Program-made: the position numbers and the translations under genes | The notes under the pieces: generated by a model | Database searches by the model: none | The model's input: the letters and a program-made list of their open reading frames with translations, nothing else | Told to the model about the DNA's origin: nothing | Shown: in pieces, positions 44,837 through 52,707 of the stretch | Position numbering within the stretch: the stretch's first letter is position 1 | Layout: each line of letters opens with the position of its first letter | Source of the DNA: an uncultured Anaeroplasmataceae bacterium | Lineage (GTDB): Bacteria; Bacillota_I; Bacilli_A; Acholeplasmatales; Anaeroplasmataceae | Direction of reading: 5' to 3' | Length of the DNA stretch: 64,000 nt | Assembly: GCA_947629825.1 (NCBI GenBank) | Contig: CANRFF010000003.1 | Span: 62,001-126,000 of the forward strand

Positions 44837-45566
44837 GATGATTTGCAGTTATGACGGATATGACTATATGGGGTTTCAAATTCAGAAAGATCTTCCTACG
44901 ATCGAACGGAAACTTGTAGAAGCCTTTCGCAAATTGGTCGGAGTTCCGGTAAAAATTTATCCTGCCGGTCGGACGGATCGGTATGTTCATGCGCTCGGGC
45001 AGGTGTTTCATGTGGATTTGGATGTTTCCATTTCCGAAGCGGGATTGAAAAAAGGGTTGAATTCTTTTTTGCCGGAAAGCATTTATATTCGGTCGGTGGA
45101 AAAAGTTCCGATGACGTTTCATGCCCGGTTCAGTGCGGTGGCAAAAGAGTATCGGTATTATATCAATACCGGCGAGTATCAGCCGATGCTTTCCCGATAT
45201 ATGCCCACGATCGTTCATCTGGACGCAGAGGCACTGGAAGAAGCGTTGAAACTGTTGGAAGGAACGCATGACTTCAAAGGGTTTGCGTCCGCTTCGATCG
45301 ACGCCCGCAAATCGACGGTTAAAACGATTTATCACACGCAACTGATCCGACGGGAAGATCTCATCGAAATCCGCTTTGTCGGAGACGGTTTTCTCAAATA
45401 TCAGATCCGGAGAATGGTGGGACTTTTGTTGGAAATTGCGCTTCATAAAGAATCCAAAGAGAAAATCATCGAAGTTTTCGAAAAAAAAGACCCCCGAATT
45501 TCTCATCGGATTGCCGATGGGTGCGGTTTGGTTTTATATCGGGTGGAGTATGAAGAAAACCGATAA
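44823..45566 (+). CDS. truA: tRNA pseudouridine(38-40) synthase
   Basis: A 247-residue enzyme converting U38-U40 in the tRNA anticodon arm to pseudouridine. The catalytic Asp is in GRTDRYVHA, a variant of the common GRTDxGVHA (Tyr replaces Gly). Other motifs: SYDGYDYMGFQ, FHARFSAVAKEYRYYI and DGFLKYQIRRMVG. It starts at TTG 44823 with AGGGAG at 8 nt, overlapping ecfT by 14 bp, the normal arrangement. The rplM-rpsI pair that often follows is absent; a terminator overlaps the stop codon. Confidence 0.95.
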   Translation: MERFKMICSYDGYDYMGFQIQKDLPTIERKLVEAFRKLVGVPVKIYPAGRTDRYVHALGQVFHVDLDVSISEAGLKKGLNSFLPESIYIRSVEKVPMTFHARFSAVAKEYRYYINTGEYQPMLSRYMPTIVHLDAEALEEALKLLEGTHDFKGFASASIDARKSTVKTIYHTQLIRREDLIEIRFVGDGFLKYQIRRMVGLLLEIALHKESKEKIIEVFEKKDPRISHRIADGCGLVLYRVEYEENR

Positions 45567-45586
45567 AAAAATATCGGTTTTTTCTT
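45555..45586 (+). terminator. Terminator of the ecf-truA operon
   Basis: The stem AAACCGATA/TATCGGTTT with an A-rich loop and T tail includes the truA stop codon. Confidence 0.8.
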
Positions 45587-45607
45587 TTCTATTTGAAGGA
45601 AATGGGA

Positions 45608-45613
45608 TATAAT
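45608..45613 (+). promoter_or_regulatory. -10 box of the tmk-holB operon
   Basis: TATAAT lies 29 bp before the tmk start, after the ecf-truA terminator. A -35 box is not evident. Confidence 0.5.
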
Positions 45614-45642
45614 AAAAAGCGAAAAAGAAATGGGGGATGAAA

Positions 45643-46269
45643 ATGTCGAAAGGGTTGTTTATCACTTTCGAAGGTGGGGAATGTAGCGGAAAAACAAGCG
45701 TTATTGCCACTTTATGCGAGATTTTGAAAGAAAAAGGGATTCCTTTCATTTCGACTCGGGAACCCGGTGGAATCAAAATCGGCGAGGAAATCCGCAAGAT
45801 CATTTTGGATGTACACAATACGGCAATGACTCCGGAAACGGAAGCACTTCTTTATGCGGCGAGCCGGATGCAACATCTGAAAGAAAAAATTCTGCCGGCA
45901 TTGGAAGAAGGAAAACTGGTCATTTGCGATCGGTTTTTGGATTCTTCGATTGCTTATCAGGGCTTTGCCAGAAATCTGGGAATGGAAGCCATTTTGAAAA
46001 TCAATTATTTTGCGCAAAAACATCTGCCGGATCATACGATTTTTATTGACGTCAAGCCGGAAGAGGCGTTGAAAAGACTGAAAAACAGAGAAAAAATCGA
46101 TCGGTTGGATTTGGAAGAAATGTCTTTTCATCATAAAGTTTATGAAGGATATTTACATGCCATTCAAAGAAATCCCGATCGGTATTTGATTGTGGACGGT
46201 GAACGTTCTTTGGAAGAAGTAACGCAAGAATGTGTCTTTGCCGTTTTGAATTGGTGGGAAGGGAGATGA
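45643..46269 (+). CDS. tmk: Thymidylate kinase
   Basis: A 208-residue kinase converting dTMP to dTDP with ATP. The P-loop is FEGGECSGKTS (Cys where Gly or Ala is usual), followed by TREPGG, DRFLDSSIAYQGFAR (substrate site) and the lid region (RLKNREKIDRLD). Two in-frame ATGs compete: 45643 has the G-rich site at about 6 nt, while 45637 abuts it. It begins the group tmk-holB-ricT-trmN6-rsmI shared with Bacillus, but yaaQ and yaaR homologues between tmk and holB are missing. Confidence 0.95.
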   Translation: MSKGLFITFEGGECSGKTSVIATLCEILKEKGIPFISTREPGGIKIGEEIRKIILDVHNTAMTPETEALLYAASRMQHLKEKILPALEEGKLVICDRFLDSSIAYQGFARNLGMEAILKINYFAQKHLPDHTIFIDVKPEEALKRLKNREKIDRLDLEEMSFHHKVYEGYLHAIQRNPDRYLIVDGERSLEEVTQECVFAVLNWWEGR

Positions 46270-46273
46270 TTTT

Positions 46274-47227
46274 TTGGATATTTCGGATATGATTTCAAGT
46301 CAGTCTGCGATTTTCGAGATTTTGAAACAAAACAAGAAAAAAGATCGTCTTTCCCATGCCTATTTGTTTTACGGAGAAGAGGGTGTCGGCAAAAAAGAAA
46401 TGGCGTATGCTTTGGCGTGTCTTTTGTACTGCGAACATGACGGCTGTCTTTCCTGTCCGACCTGTCAGACCATTTTAAACGGAAATCATATGAATGTGGA
46501 ATATATCGGAATCGAAAGTACGAAAAAATTGATTTCCAAAGAACAGATTCTTTCTTTACAGGAAGAGTTTTCCAAAACGTCTTTGGTCGAAGGTCCTCGG
46601 GTATATATTGTCGACGGGATCGATACGGCCTCTTCTTCGGCTCAGAACAGTTTGTTGAAGTTCATCGAAGAACCGACCAATCAGGCGATGACGGTGGGAA
46701 TTTTCATTGCCAAGGATTTGTCCGGTGTCGTTCCGACGATTGTTTCCCGTTGCGCTTTGTTTCATTTTCCGAGTATTGATACGAAACTGCGGGTGGAAAT
46801 GATAACGGAACGGAATGTTTTGCGTTTGGATGCGGTTTTGGCGGCGTTTCTGACGAATGATATTTCCGAGGCCGAACAACTGGTTCAGGGACTCGAATTT
46901 ATGCAAGCCAAAGAATTCTTTCTGAAGTTTCTGTCTTTGAAAAACGAAAAAGAGGCTGTTCTGTTTTATTTACAGAATGCTTCTTTGATTCAGAATGCTT
47001 CGGCGATGAATATGTTTTTTCGTTGGTTGGTGGGGTTGTATGAGGATTTATTGAATCCGGAAGAATTGCTTTTTCAAGAGGTATATGATAGAATAAAGAT
47101 AGTTCATTCGGAAAATCCGGAAGAGTTGATGAAACAGTTTTCTTTGGTTTTGAAGTTGTCTTCCAAAATGGAATATAATGTTTCATCGAAAAATGTTTTT
47201 CATGAATTGATGACAAAATTATTTTAA
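46274..47227 (+). CDS. holB: DNA polymerase III delta' subunit
   Basis: The 317-residue clamp-loader subunit. Walker-type GEEGVGKKEMA is followed by a zinc module with Cys53, Cys58, Cys61 and Cys64. SLLKFIEEPTNQAM and the SRC motif (VSRCALF) are typical of delta'. It helps load the beta sliding clamp at replication forks. It starts at TTG 46274 with GGGAG 8 nt upstream (inside the tmk end); ATG 46289 is the next choice. Tight spacing with tmk and ricT supports one operon. Confidence 0.93.
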   Translation: MDISDMISSQSAIFEILKQNKKKDRLSHAYLFYGEEGVGKKEMAYALACLLYCEHDGCLSCPTCQTILNGNHMNVEYIGIESTKKLISKEQILSLQEEFSKTSLVEGPRVYIVDGIDTASSSAQNSLLKFIEEPTNQAMTVGIFIAKDLSGVVPTIVSRCALFHFPSIDTKLRVEMITERNVLRLDAVLAAFLTNDISEAEQLVQGLEFMQAKEFFLKFLSLKNEKEAVLFYLQNASLIQNASAMNMFFRWLVGLYEDLLNPEELLFQEVYDRIKIVHSENPEELMKQFSLVLKLSSKMEYNVSSKNVFHELMTKLF

Positions 47228-47240
47228 GTTGGTGATATAG

Positions 47241-48095
47241 ATGAAGGCCATTCGTGTAAAATTCAAACCGTTGGGAAAAAGATATTTTTTCGGGATTGAC
47301 GGTTTCGATTTGAAAGACAAAGACGAAGTCGTTGTCAATACCATTCGGGGATTGGAATTGGGATTTTGTTCTCAGGAGCCGTTTGAATTGAATGAAAAAG
47401 ATTTGACTTCGGAATTGAAGAACATTGTTCGTGTGGCCACGGCGAAAGATCGGGAAGATTATGAGAAAAATTGTGCCGATGAACCGGAAATCATCGAAAC
47501 GACGAAACGGCTTTCCAGACAGTTGGATTTACAGATGAAAGTTCTCGAAGCGGAATATACGTTGGATCGGGCCAAATTGATCATTTATTTCGAATCGGAA
47601 ACCCGTGTGGATTTTCGGGAATTGGTTCGGAAACTGGCGGAGATTTATCATACGAGAATCGAACTGAGACAAGTCGGTTCCCGAGACGGCGCCAAAGCGT
47701 TCGGCGGGATCGGTCCTTGCGGATTGATCGTCTGTTGTAAGACGTTTATCACGGAGTTTGAAAATGTTTCGGTGAAGATGGCCAAAAATCAAAATTTATC
47801 TTTGAATCCGGTCAAAATCAGCGGAAATTGCGGAAAGTTATTGTGTTGTATCACTTATGAAAACGAATTGTATCACGAGTTGCGCAAATATGCTCCCGAA
47901 GTCGGGGATATCGTGACGACCGAAGAGGGTCCTGCCAAAATTCTTACTTGCGATGTACTGAATCGGAATTGCAAAGTAAAATACATTCAAGAAGAAAATA
48001 AATTCGGGTATTTGAAGTTGGACGATGTTCAGTTTGTTCGCTCGATCGATAAGAACAAGGAGACCGAAGAAGACAGTGCCGAAGATATGCAATGA
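47241..48095 (+). CDS. ricT: PSP1-domain protein RicT (YaaT)
   Basis: A 284-residue PSP1-domain protein. In Bacillus, RicT with RicA and RicF forms an Fe-S complex that guides RNase Y in maturation of operon mRNAs and affects competence, biofilm and sporulation. The cysteine clusters GPCGLIVCC (160, 165, 166) and GNCGKLLCC (197, 202, 203) are the expected metal ligands. RDGAKAFGGIG is the PSP1 core. The tail is acidic (KETEEDSAEDMQ). Ribosome site GGTGAT. Its last 20 bp overlap the proposed start of the methyltransferase gene. Confidence 0.95.
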   Translation: MKAIRVKFKPLGKRYFFGIDGFDLKDKDEVVVNTIRGLELGFCSQEPFELNEKDLTSELKNIVRVATAKDREDYEKNCADEPEIIETTKRLSRQLDLQMKVLEAEYTLDRAKLIIYFESETRVDFRELVRKLAEIYHTRIELRQVGSRDGAKAFGGIGPCGLIVCCKTFITEFENVSVKMAKNQNLSLNPVKISGNCGKLLCCITYENELYHELRKYAPEVGDIVTTEEGPAKILTCDVLNRNCKVKYIQEENKFGYLKLDDVQFVRSIDKNKETEEDSAEDMQ

Positions 48096-48810
48096 CTTAT
48101 TGGGACGTCCCGGATTGAAAATTTATCAGGATTCCGATGCGTTTCATTTTTCGCTCGACTCGATTTTGTTGGCGCACTTTGTGCAGATTTCCTGGAGAGT
48201 GACGAAGATCTGCGACTTATGTACGGGGAATGCGCCGATTCCTTTGTATCTTTCGCTTCGTACGAAAGTTCCGATTGTCGGCGTGGAAATTCAAGAAGAT
48301 TCCGTGGAATTGGCTCAATGTTCCGTGGAAGAAAATCATCTGGAAGATCAAATCCGGATTGTTCATCGCAATTTGGTCGGGGTTCATGAAATTCTGGGGA
48401 AAAGCGGATTCGATGTGGTAACCTGCAATCCTCCGTTTTTCAAGGTGGGGGCCCATCAGACCAACGAAAACGAATCGAAAGCGATCGCCCGTCACGAGAT
48501 TAAGGCGACGCTTGATGATATCGTCAAAGAAGCCTCGATTTTATTGAATTCCAAAGGTCGATTGGCGATGGTACATCGTCCGGACCGGCTGGTTGAGATA
48601 TTGGATACGTTCCGGAAGTATCACATCGAACCAAAAAAACTGCAATTTGTCTATCCCAAAATCGGCGGTGAATGCAATCATATTCTGATTGAGGGAATCA
48701 AAGACGGCAAAGCGGGAAATTTGGTGGTGTTGCCTCCGATGATTGTTTATGACGAAAATCAAAAGTGGACAAAAGAAATTATCAGAATATATAATTATGA
48801 AAAGGAGTGA
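48076..48810 (+). CDS. tRNA1(Val) N6-adenine methyltransferase family (TrmN6/YabB)
   Basis: A SAM-dependent methyltransferase of about 244 residues. The SAM loop is ICDLCTGNAPIPLYL and the catalytic NPPF is in VTCNPPFFK. The N-terminal NDLLGRPGLKIYQ...FHFSLDSILLAHF matches the family. Members modify A37 of tRNA-Val in E. coli; the Bacillus homologue YabB lies in the same position. The start is uncertain: GTG 48076 fits the family length, TTG 48100 and an upstream ATG 48025 are alternatives. yabA, which precedes yabB in Bacillus, is missing here. Confidence 0.9.
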   Translation: MPKICNDLLGRPGLKIYQDSDAFHFSLDSILLAHFVQISWRVTKICDLCTGNAPIPLYLSLRTKVPIVGVEIQEDSVELAQCSVEENHLEDQIRIVHRNLVGVHEILGKSGFDVVTCNPPFFKVGAHQTNENESKAIARHEIKATLDDIVKEASILLNSKGRLAMVHRPDRLVEILDTFRKYHIEPKKLQFVYPKIGGECNHILIEGIKDGKAGNLVVLPPMIVYDENQKWTKEIIRIYNYEKE

Positions 48811-48815
48811 GGAAT

Positions 48816-49223
48816 ATGTTCTTGAGTCTTTTAAACAAAAAAGAAATGTTGAAGTTTTTGGATCTTGCGATCTACATGGTAGATATCGACGGAGAACCGA
48901 CGCAAACGGAAAAAAGAGTATTGAATAAAATGATTGCGGAACTGGATCAGATCCGTGACGAATATTCTTTTCGTCTGACGGATTCCGTGGAAAATACCAT
49001 TGAATTTTTCAAAGACTGCAATAAAGTCGTTAAGAATGTGGTGTATCTGAATCTGGTAACGATTTCGATGGAAGACGATTTGTATAATACTTCCGAATTG
49101 TTGTTCTTGGAAAAAATTCAGAAAAAGTTCGGAATTACCGCCGAAAAAAGAAGAGAACTTATTTCGATTGTCTATGCGGAAAGAGATTTGCGGGAAAAGG
49201 CAAATCGTATCATTAAAAACTAA
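48816..49223 (+). CDS. TerB-like helical protein (135 aa)
   Basis: A small, all-helical cytoplasmic protein. The start KEMLKFLDLAIYMVDIDGEPTQTEKRVL resembles the TerB/DjlA-type domain with its acidic metal-binding D-x-D-G turn. No enzyme motif. Function unknown; TerB-like domains often sense metal ions or tie other proteins to membranes. ATG 48816 is preferred (AAGGAG at 8 nt) over GTG 48807, which lies inside the ribosome site. Its stop overlaps the rsmI start by one base (TAATG). It takes the place of yazA in the Bacillus gene order. Confidence 0.8.
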   Translation: MFLSLLNKKEMLKFLDLAIYMVDIDGEPTQTEKRVLNKMIAELDQIRDEYSFRLTDSVENTIEFFKDCNKVVKNVVYLNLVTISMEDDLYNTSELLFLEKIQKKFGITAEKRRELISIVYAERDLREKANRIIKN

Positions 49224-50068
49224 TGAAAATCCGCAGTTTCGATGGCGAGAAAGCCATTTTGTATTTGGTGGCGACACCGATCGGCAATTTGGAAGATATG
49301 ACGTTTCGGGCAGTTTCCGTCCTGAAGTCCGTGGATAAAATTTATGCGGAAGATACCAGAACCTCCAAAGTTTTGCTTTCAAGGTTCGATATTCATACAC
49401 CGCTTGCCAGTTATCACGAATTCAGTCAGGAAACGAAAGAAGACAAAATTCTGGAAGAATTGCAATCGGGAATGAAGCTGGCGCTCATTTCGGATGCCGG
49501 ACTGCCGATTATTTCGGATCCGGGTTTTAAGATTGTCCAAAAAGCGATCGAACATCAAATTGCGGTTTCTCCGATTCCGGGCGCTTCGGCGGGAATTTCC
49601 GCTTTGATCGCCTCTGGACTTTCGCCGTCGCCGTATTTGTTTTGCGGATTTTTGGATGCGAAACAGACAAAACGGATTCAACAGTTGACGAAACTGAAGT
49701 CGATTCCGTATACGTTGATTTTTTATGAGGCTCCGCACCGGGTGAAAGAAACGTTGGAAGATATCCGGACGGTTTTGGGAAATCGGAAAATGGTTGTCGG
49801 TCGGGAATTGACGAAAAGTTTCGAAGAATTTGTTCGCGGAACGGTAGAAGAGGTTCAAAGAGAACTTTCCTGCAAAGGCGAAATGGTACTGTTGGTCGAA
49901 GGGTGTGCCGAAGAAAATTTGTCTTTGAATCAGGCTACGGAAAGAATCGACGAGTTGATTGCCTTGGGGTATTCGATGAGCGATGCGGTCAGGGAAGTTT
50001 GCGAAATGTTCGGAATTCGCAAAAACGAAGTTTATCGGAGTTATTTACAAATTCATCATAAGGAGTAA
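49223..50068 (+). CDS. rsmI: 16S rRNA (cytidine1402-2'-O)-methyltransferase
   Basis: A 281-residue SAM-dependent enzyme that methylates the 2'-O of C1402 in 16S rRNA, in the decoding centre. Signatures: LYLVATPIGNLEDMT, AEDTRTSKVLL, LISDAGLPIISDPG and PGASAGISALIASGL. The tetrapyrrole-methylase fold is complete. It has no ribosome site of its own and starts at the TAATG junction with the TerB-like gene, so it depends on coupled translation. The Bacillus homologue is yabC/yraL-type and occupies the same operon position. Confidence 0.96.
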   Translation: MKIRSFDGEKAILYLVATPIGNLEDMTFRAVSVLKSVDKIYAEDTRTSKVLLSRFDIHTPLASYHEFSQETKEDKILEELQSGMKLALISDAGLPIISDPGFKIVQKAIEHQIAVSPIPGASAGISALIASGLSPSPYLFCGFLDAKQTKRIQQLTKLKSIPYTLIFYEAPHRVKETLEDIRTVLGNRKMVVGRELTKSFEEFVRGTVEEVQRELSCKGEMVLLVEGCAEENLSLNQATERIDELIALGYSMSDAVREVCEMFGIRKNEVYRSYLQIHHKE

Positions 50069-50074
50069 ATGAAT

Positions 50075-50620
50075 ATGAGTTTTTCGAAAGATTATATCAA
50101 TTTGGATCATTTCAGTGTTTTTAAAAGTATTACGTATGATAAAATGATGCAGTTATTTCATCGGTTGAAAACGGGGGTGCTGATGATTGGCGGTCCTTGG
50201 TGTCAGAATTGTCAGGCGGTCATGGGGATTGTGAACCATGTTGCGAAGAAAAACCGGATTCATACGATTTATTGTTATGACCCGCATTTTGTCAATGTGT
50301 TCAAAGAAATCGATGATTTACGGGATTGTAAGGATCTGGATACCAAGTTGAAATATTATGAATTGATTGAGAAAATCGGATACCGGAGTCCCGAATTGGT
50401 ACAGGATACTTTGATTCCGAGATTGCCTGTTCCGGCGATTATCGGCGTCAAAAACGGCGATTGTATCGGGATTATCAGCGACGAATATCTGCTGGACGAC
50501 TATGGTTTGCATACCGTAGACAGCAAAGTCGATCACCGGCAGGAGTATGAAACCCGATTGACGAAATTATTTCAATTGATCAAACCGAAAAGAAAACACA
50601 GAAAGGAAAAAAGCGAGTGA
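50075..50620 (+). CDS. Thioredoxin-fold protein with CxxC motif
   Basis: A 181-residue cytoplasmic protein with a thioredoxin-like core. The redox motif is GPWCQNCQAV (Cys43, Cys46) after a beta strand (TGVLMIGG), and a cis-Pro candidate is in RLPVPAIIGVKNGD. Length exceeds thioredoxin because of an inserted helix-rich segment (FKEIDDLRDCKDLDTKLKY). It may reduce disulfides or be a specialised redox partner; the target is unknown. ATG 50075 is chosen for AAGGAG at 9 nt; ATG 50069 is too close. The tail is very basic. Confidence 0.85.
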   Translation: MSFSKDYINLDHFSVFKSITYDKMMQLFHRLKTGVLMIGGPWCQNCQAVMGIVNHVAKKNRIHTIYCYDPHFVNVFKEIDDLRDCKDLDTKLKYYELIEKIGYRSPELVQDTLIPRLPVPAIIGVKNGDCIGIISDEYLLDDYGLHTVDSKVDHRQEYETRLTKLFQLIKPKRKHRKEKSE

Positions 50621-50643
50621 TTTTTGATCACTTCTTTTGTTTG
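50614..50643 (+). terminator. Hairpin between the thioredoxin-like and LRAT genes
   Basis: The stem AGTGAT/ATCACT includes the stop codon of the upstream gene and is followed by TCTTTTGTTT. The T tail is imperfect, so termination may be partial. Confidence 0.4.
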
Positions 50644-50650
50644 TCTGAAG

Positions 50651-51040
50651 ATGTGGGAAAGAAAAAAACCGGTTTTGGGAGATCAGATCCGGGTACGAAG
50701 AACATTTTATACGCACCATGGCATTTATGTTTCCGATGATTGCGTGATTCATTTCGCTCCCGAAGGAAATACCGACGTGTTGGATCCGAAAAGTGCGAGA
50801 ATTATTAAAACCACGTTGGCGGAATTTTTACATGGCGGGATTCTGGAAGTCCGTGTTTATACGGAAGAAGAACTGAAAAAAAGAAGATCTCCTTTTGAGA
50901 TCGTGCAGGTGGCTTTTTCCCGATTGGGAGAAGGCGGATATGACTTATTGACGAATAATTGCGAACATTTTTCCAATGAATGTGCGTTCGGGGAGAAAAA
51001 AAGCGAACAGGTGGAAAAGGTGTTGTCGTTTTTTTCATAG
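50651..51040 (+). CDS. LRAT/NlpC-P60-like cysteine enzyme
   Basis: A 129-residue protein with the lecithin:retinol acyltransferase-like papain fold. His22/His23 (TFYTHHGIYV) and Cys104 in NNCEHF form the typical active site; the second strand VIHFAPEG also fits. Bacterial members are probably acyltransferases or (thio)esterases acting on lipids, but substrates are unknown. There is no signal peptide, so it acts in the cytoplasm. ATG 50651 is chosen from the domain boundary, though its ribosome site is weak; TTG 50624 is an alternative. The ROK kinase gene follows 8 bp later. Confidence 0.85.
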   Translation: MWERKKPVLGDQIRVRRTFYTHHGIYVSDDCVIHFAPEGNTDVLDPKSARIIKTTLAEFLHGGILEVRVYTEEELKKRRSPFEIVQVAFSRLGEGGYDLLTNNCEHFSNECAFGEKKSEQVEKVLSFFS

Positions 51041-51048
51041 GAGGAAAT

Positions 51049-51939
51049 ATGAGATTTGGTGTGGATATCGGTGGAACGTTCGTAAAAATAGGGTTGGTCG
51101 ATGGGCAGACGTTGATCCGACAATTTTCGATTCCGACCCGAAAAGAATCTTTATTTGAAGACATCTGCGAAAAAATCAAACAAATTTTAAAGGAAAATCC
51201 GGAAATAAAAATCGAGGGAATCGGCTTTGGTATTCCGGGGCATGTCGTTTCGGATCATATCGATCAAATGCCGAATATCGGAATCCGAAATGTCGATTTG
51301 AAACCAGTGATTCAATCGGTTTTTCCCGATTGGAAAATCAAAAGTACCAATGATGCGAATGCGGCCGCTCTTGCCCAAGTTCGCTGTGACCATTTGGAAA
51401 ACGGGTTTATGATCACTTTGGGAACGGGTGTCGGCGGAGGATTGATTTTAAACGGACACGTCGTGGAAGGCAGTCATTGCGCTTGTGCCGAAGTCGGGCA
51501 TCTTTTTGTGGATGACGTTCATCGTTTTCCCTGTACTTGCGGTTTGGAAGGATGCTTGGAAACGGTGGCTTCGGCGACGGGAGTGGTTCGTTTGTTTTTG
51601 AAATATTACGATGCTTATCCGACCAAACTTTCCAGAAGTGCGGATTGTAAACAGATTTTCGATGCGGCCAAAGAACAAGATCCGCTTTCGATGTTTGTGA
51701 TTGATCGGGTCGCCTTTTATTTGGCGAGAGGCCTTTCGATGATTGCCGTTACGGTAGATGTGGAGGCGTTCTATATCGGGGGAGGCGTTGCGGCGTGCGG
51801 AGAATTCTTTTTGGATTCGGTACGGAACCATTATCGGAAGTTGGCTCATTATGCCGTCAAAGACACTGCCATTTGTTTTTCGGAGTTGAAAAATGAGGCG
51901 GGAATGATCGGAGCGGCGCTTTTATTGGATGAAATCTGA
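51049..51939 (+). CDS. ROK-family glucokinase
   Basis: A 296-residue sugar kinase of the ROK family, most like glucokinase. DIGGT at residues 6-10 binds ATP phosphate; Asn101-Asp102 give the catalytic base; GTGVGGG (125-131) is the second phosphate loop. The zinc motif is His151, Cys162, Cys164 and Cys169 (CTCGLEGC). It likely phosphorylates glucose or a related sugar at the start of glycolysis. There is no helix-turn-helix, so it is a kinase and not a ROK repressor. Start ATG 51049 has a strong AGGAGG. Confidence 0.93.
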   Translation: MRFGVDIGGTFVKIGLVDGQTLIRQFSIPTRKESLFEDICEKIKQILKENPEIKIEGIGFGIPGHVVSDHIDQMPNIGIRNVDLKPVIQSVFPDWKIKSTNDANAAALAQVRCDHLENGFMITLGTGVGGGLILNGHVVEGSHCACAEVGHLFVDDVHRFPCTCGLEGCLETVASATGVVRLFLKYYDAYPTKLSRSADCKQIFDAAKEQDPLSMFVIDRVAFYLARGLSMIAVTVDVEAFYIGGGVAACGEFFLDSVRNHYRKLAHYAVKDTAICFSELKNEAGMIGAALLLDEI

Positions 51940-51950
51940 GGTGGTGTGCG

Positions 51951-52634
51951 GTGAAAGAGGTTTGTAAGAACTATAAACCCGAAATTTCGTTTTGTCCGAA
52001 ATGCAATCGTAAACTGGTTTATCGTTATCCGATTTCCGATAAAGTCGTGCAGTTTTCCAATGGGAAAAAGATTCGTATCAAAAATCTGGCATATGGTTGT
52101 CCGAGTTGTCGGTGGGTTTTTGTTTCGCAAACGGCGAACAAGTTGAGTTTGAAAGGATATACGTATTCGACGAAGATTGCCTGTATGGTCGATGACTATA
52201 AAAAAAAGCATTGGTCCCGAGAAACCATCTGCGACTTTTTTGCCGGAAAAAACATCGAAATTTCCGATCGGAATATCGATATGCTGTATCATAAAATGCA
52301 AAAGTTGTTGGCTTTGGACGGAGCGGTAACGATTCCTTCGGCGTATCAAAAGATGATCGATCGGTTTTCGACGATTCGTCTGGCGGTGGATTTGATTTCT
52401 TTGGAAGAGCGCAGATATGTTCTCGTTTATGATTTTTTTACGGCCGATTTGTTGGCGATTCGCTGTTTTTGGACGTTGGACGATCCGGATTTGAAAGTGT
52501 TTTTGGAAAGTTTTTTAAAGAAAGATTTGCCGATTTCGATGATTGTTTCGATCCGCAAAGACGCCCAACTGGTTCCGCTTATGAGACAATTATGCCCGCC
52601 GACGACCAAGTTTTTGTCTTTTAACAAGTTTTGA
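51951..52634 (+). CDS. Transposase-like zinc-ribbon protein, short (227 aa)
   Basis: The N-terminal zinc ribbon has Cys15, Cys18, Cys50 and Cys53 (CPKC...CPSC). A helix-turn-helix-like part follows (HWSRETICDFFAGKNIEISDRNIDML), then a strand with an acidic residue (IRLAVDLISL) and YVLVYDFFTADLLAIRCF. This order resembles the front half of ISL3-type DDE transposases. The protein ends at 227 residues, so the later catalytic residues are missing. No inverted repeats or target duplication are visible, and the gene is tightly spaced behind the ROK kinase with a good GAGGTGG site (GTG start). It is either a domesticated fragment or another DNA-binding family. No certain function. Confidence 0.65.
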   Translation: MKEVCKNYKPEISFCPKCNRKLVYRYPISDKVVQFSNGKKIRIKNLAYGCPSCRWVFVSQTANKLSLKGYTYSTKIACMVDDYKKKHWSRETICDFFAGKNIEISDRNIDMLYHKMQKLLALDGAVTIPSAYQKMIDRFSTIRLAVDLISLEERRYVLVYDFFTADLLAIRCFWTLDDPDLKVFLESFLKKDLPISMIVSIRKDAQLVPLMRQLCPPTTKFLSFNKF

Positions 52635-52647
52635 ACGTGGGGACGGC

Positions 52648-52676
52648 TTGACATATTTTTTATCGAGTGTTATTAT
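52648..52676 (+). promoter_or_regulatory. Promoter of the Lrp-ABC exporter unit
   Basis: TTGACA (52648-52653), a 17-bp spacer and TATTAT (52671-52676), 32 bp before the regulator start. Confidence 0.82.
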
Positions 52677-52707
52677 ATTTTCGGTTGAAAGAAAGGAGTG
52701 ATACCAA

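Noticed and set aside
51951-52634. A complete insertion sequence
   Set aside because: No terminal inverted repeats or target duplications, and only the front half of a transposase-like fold.
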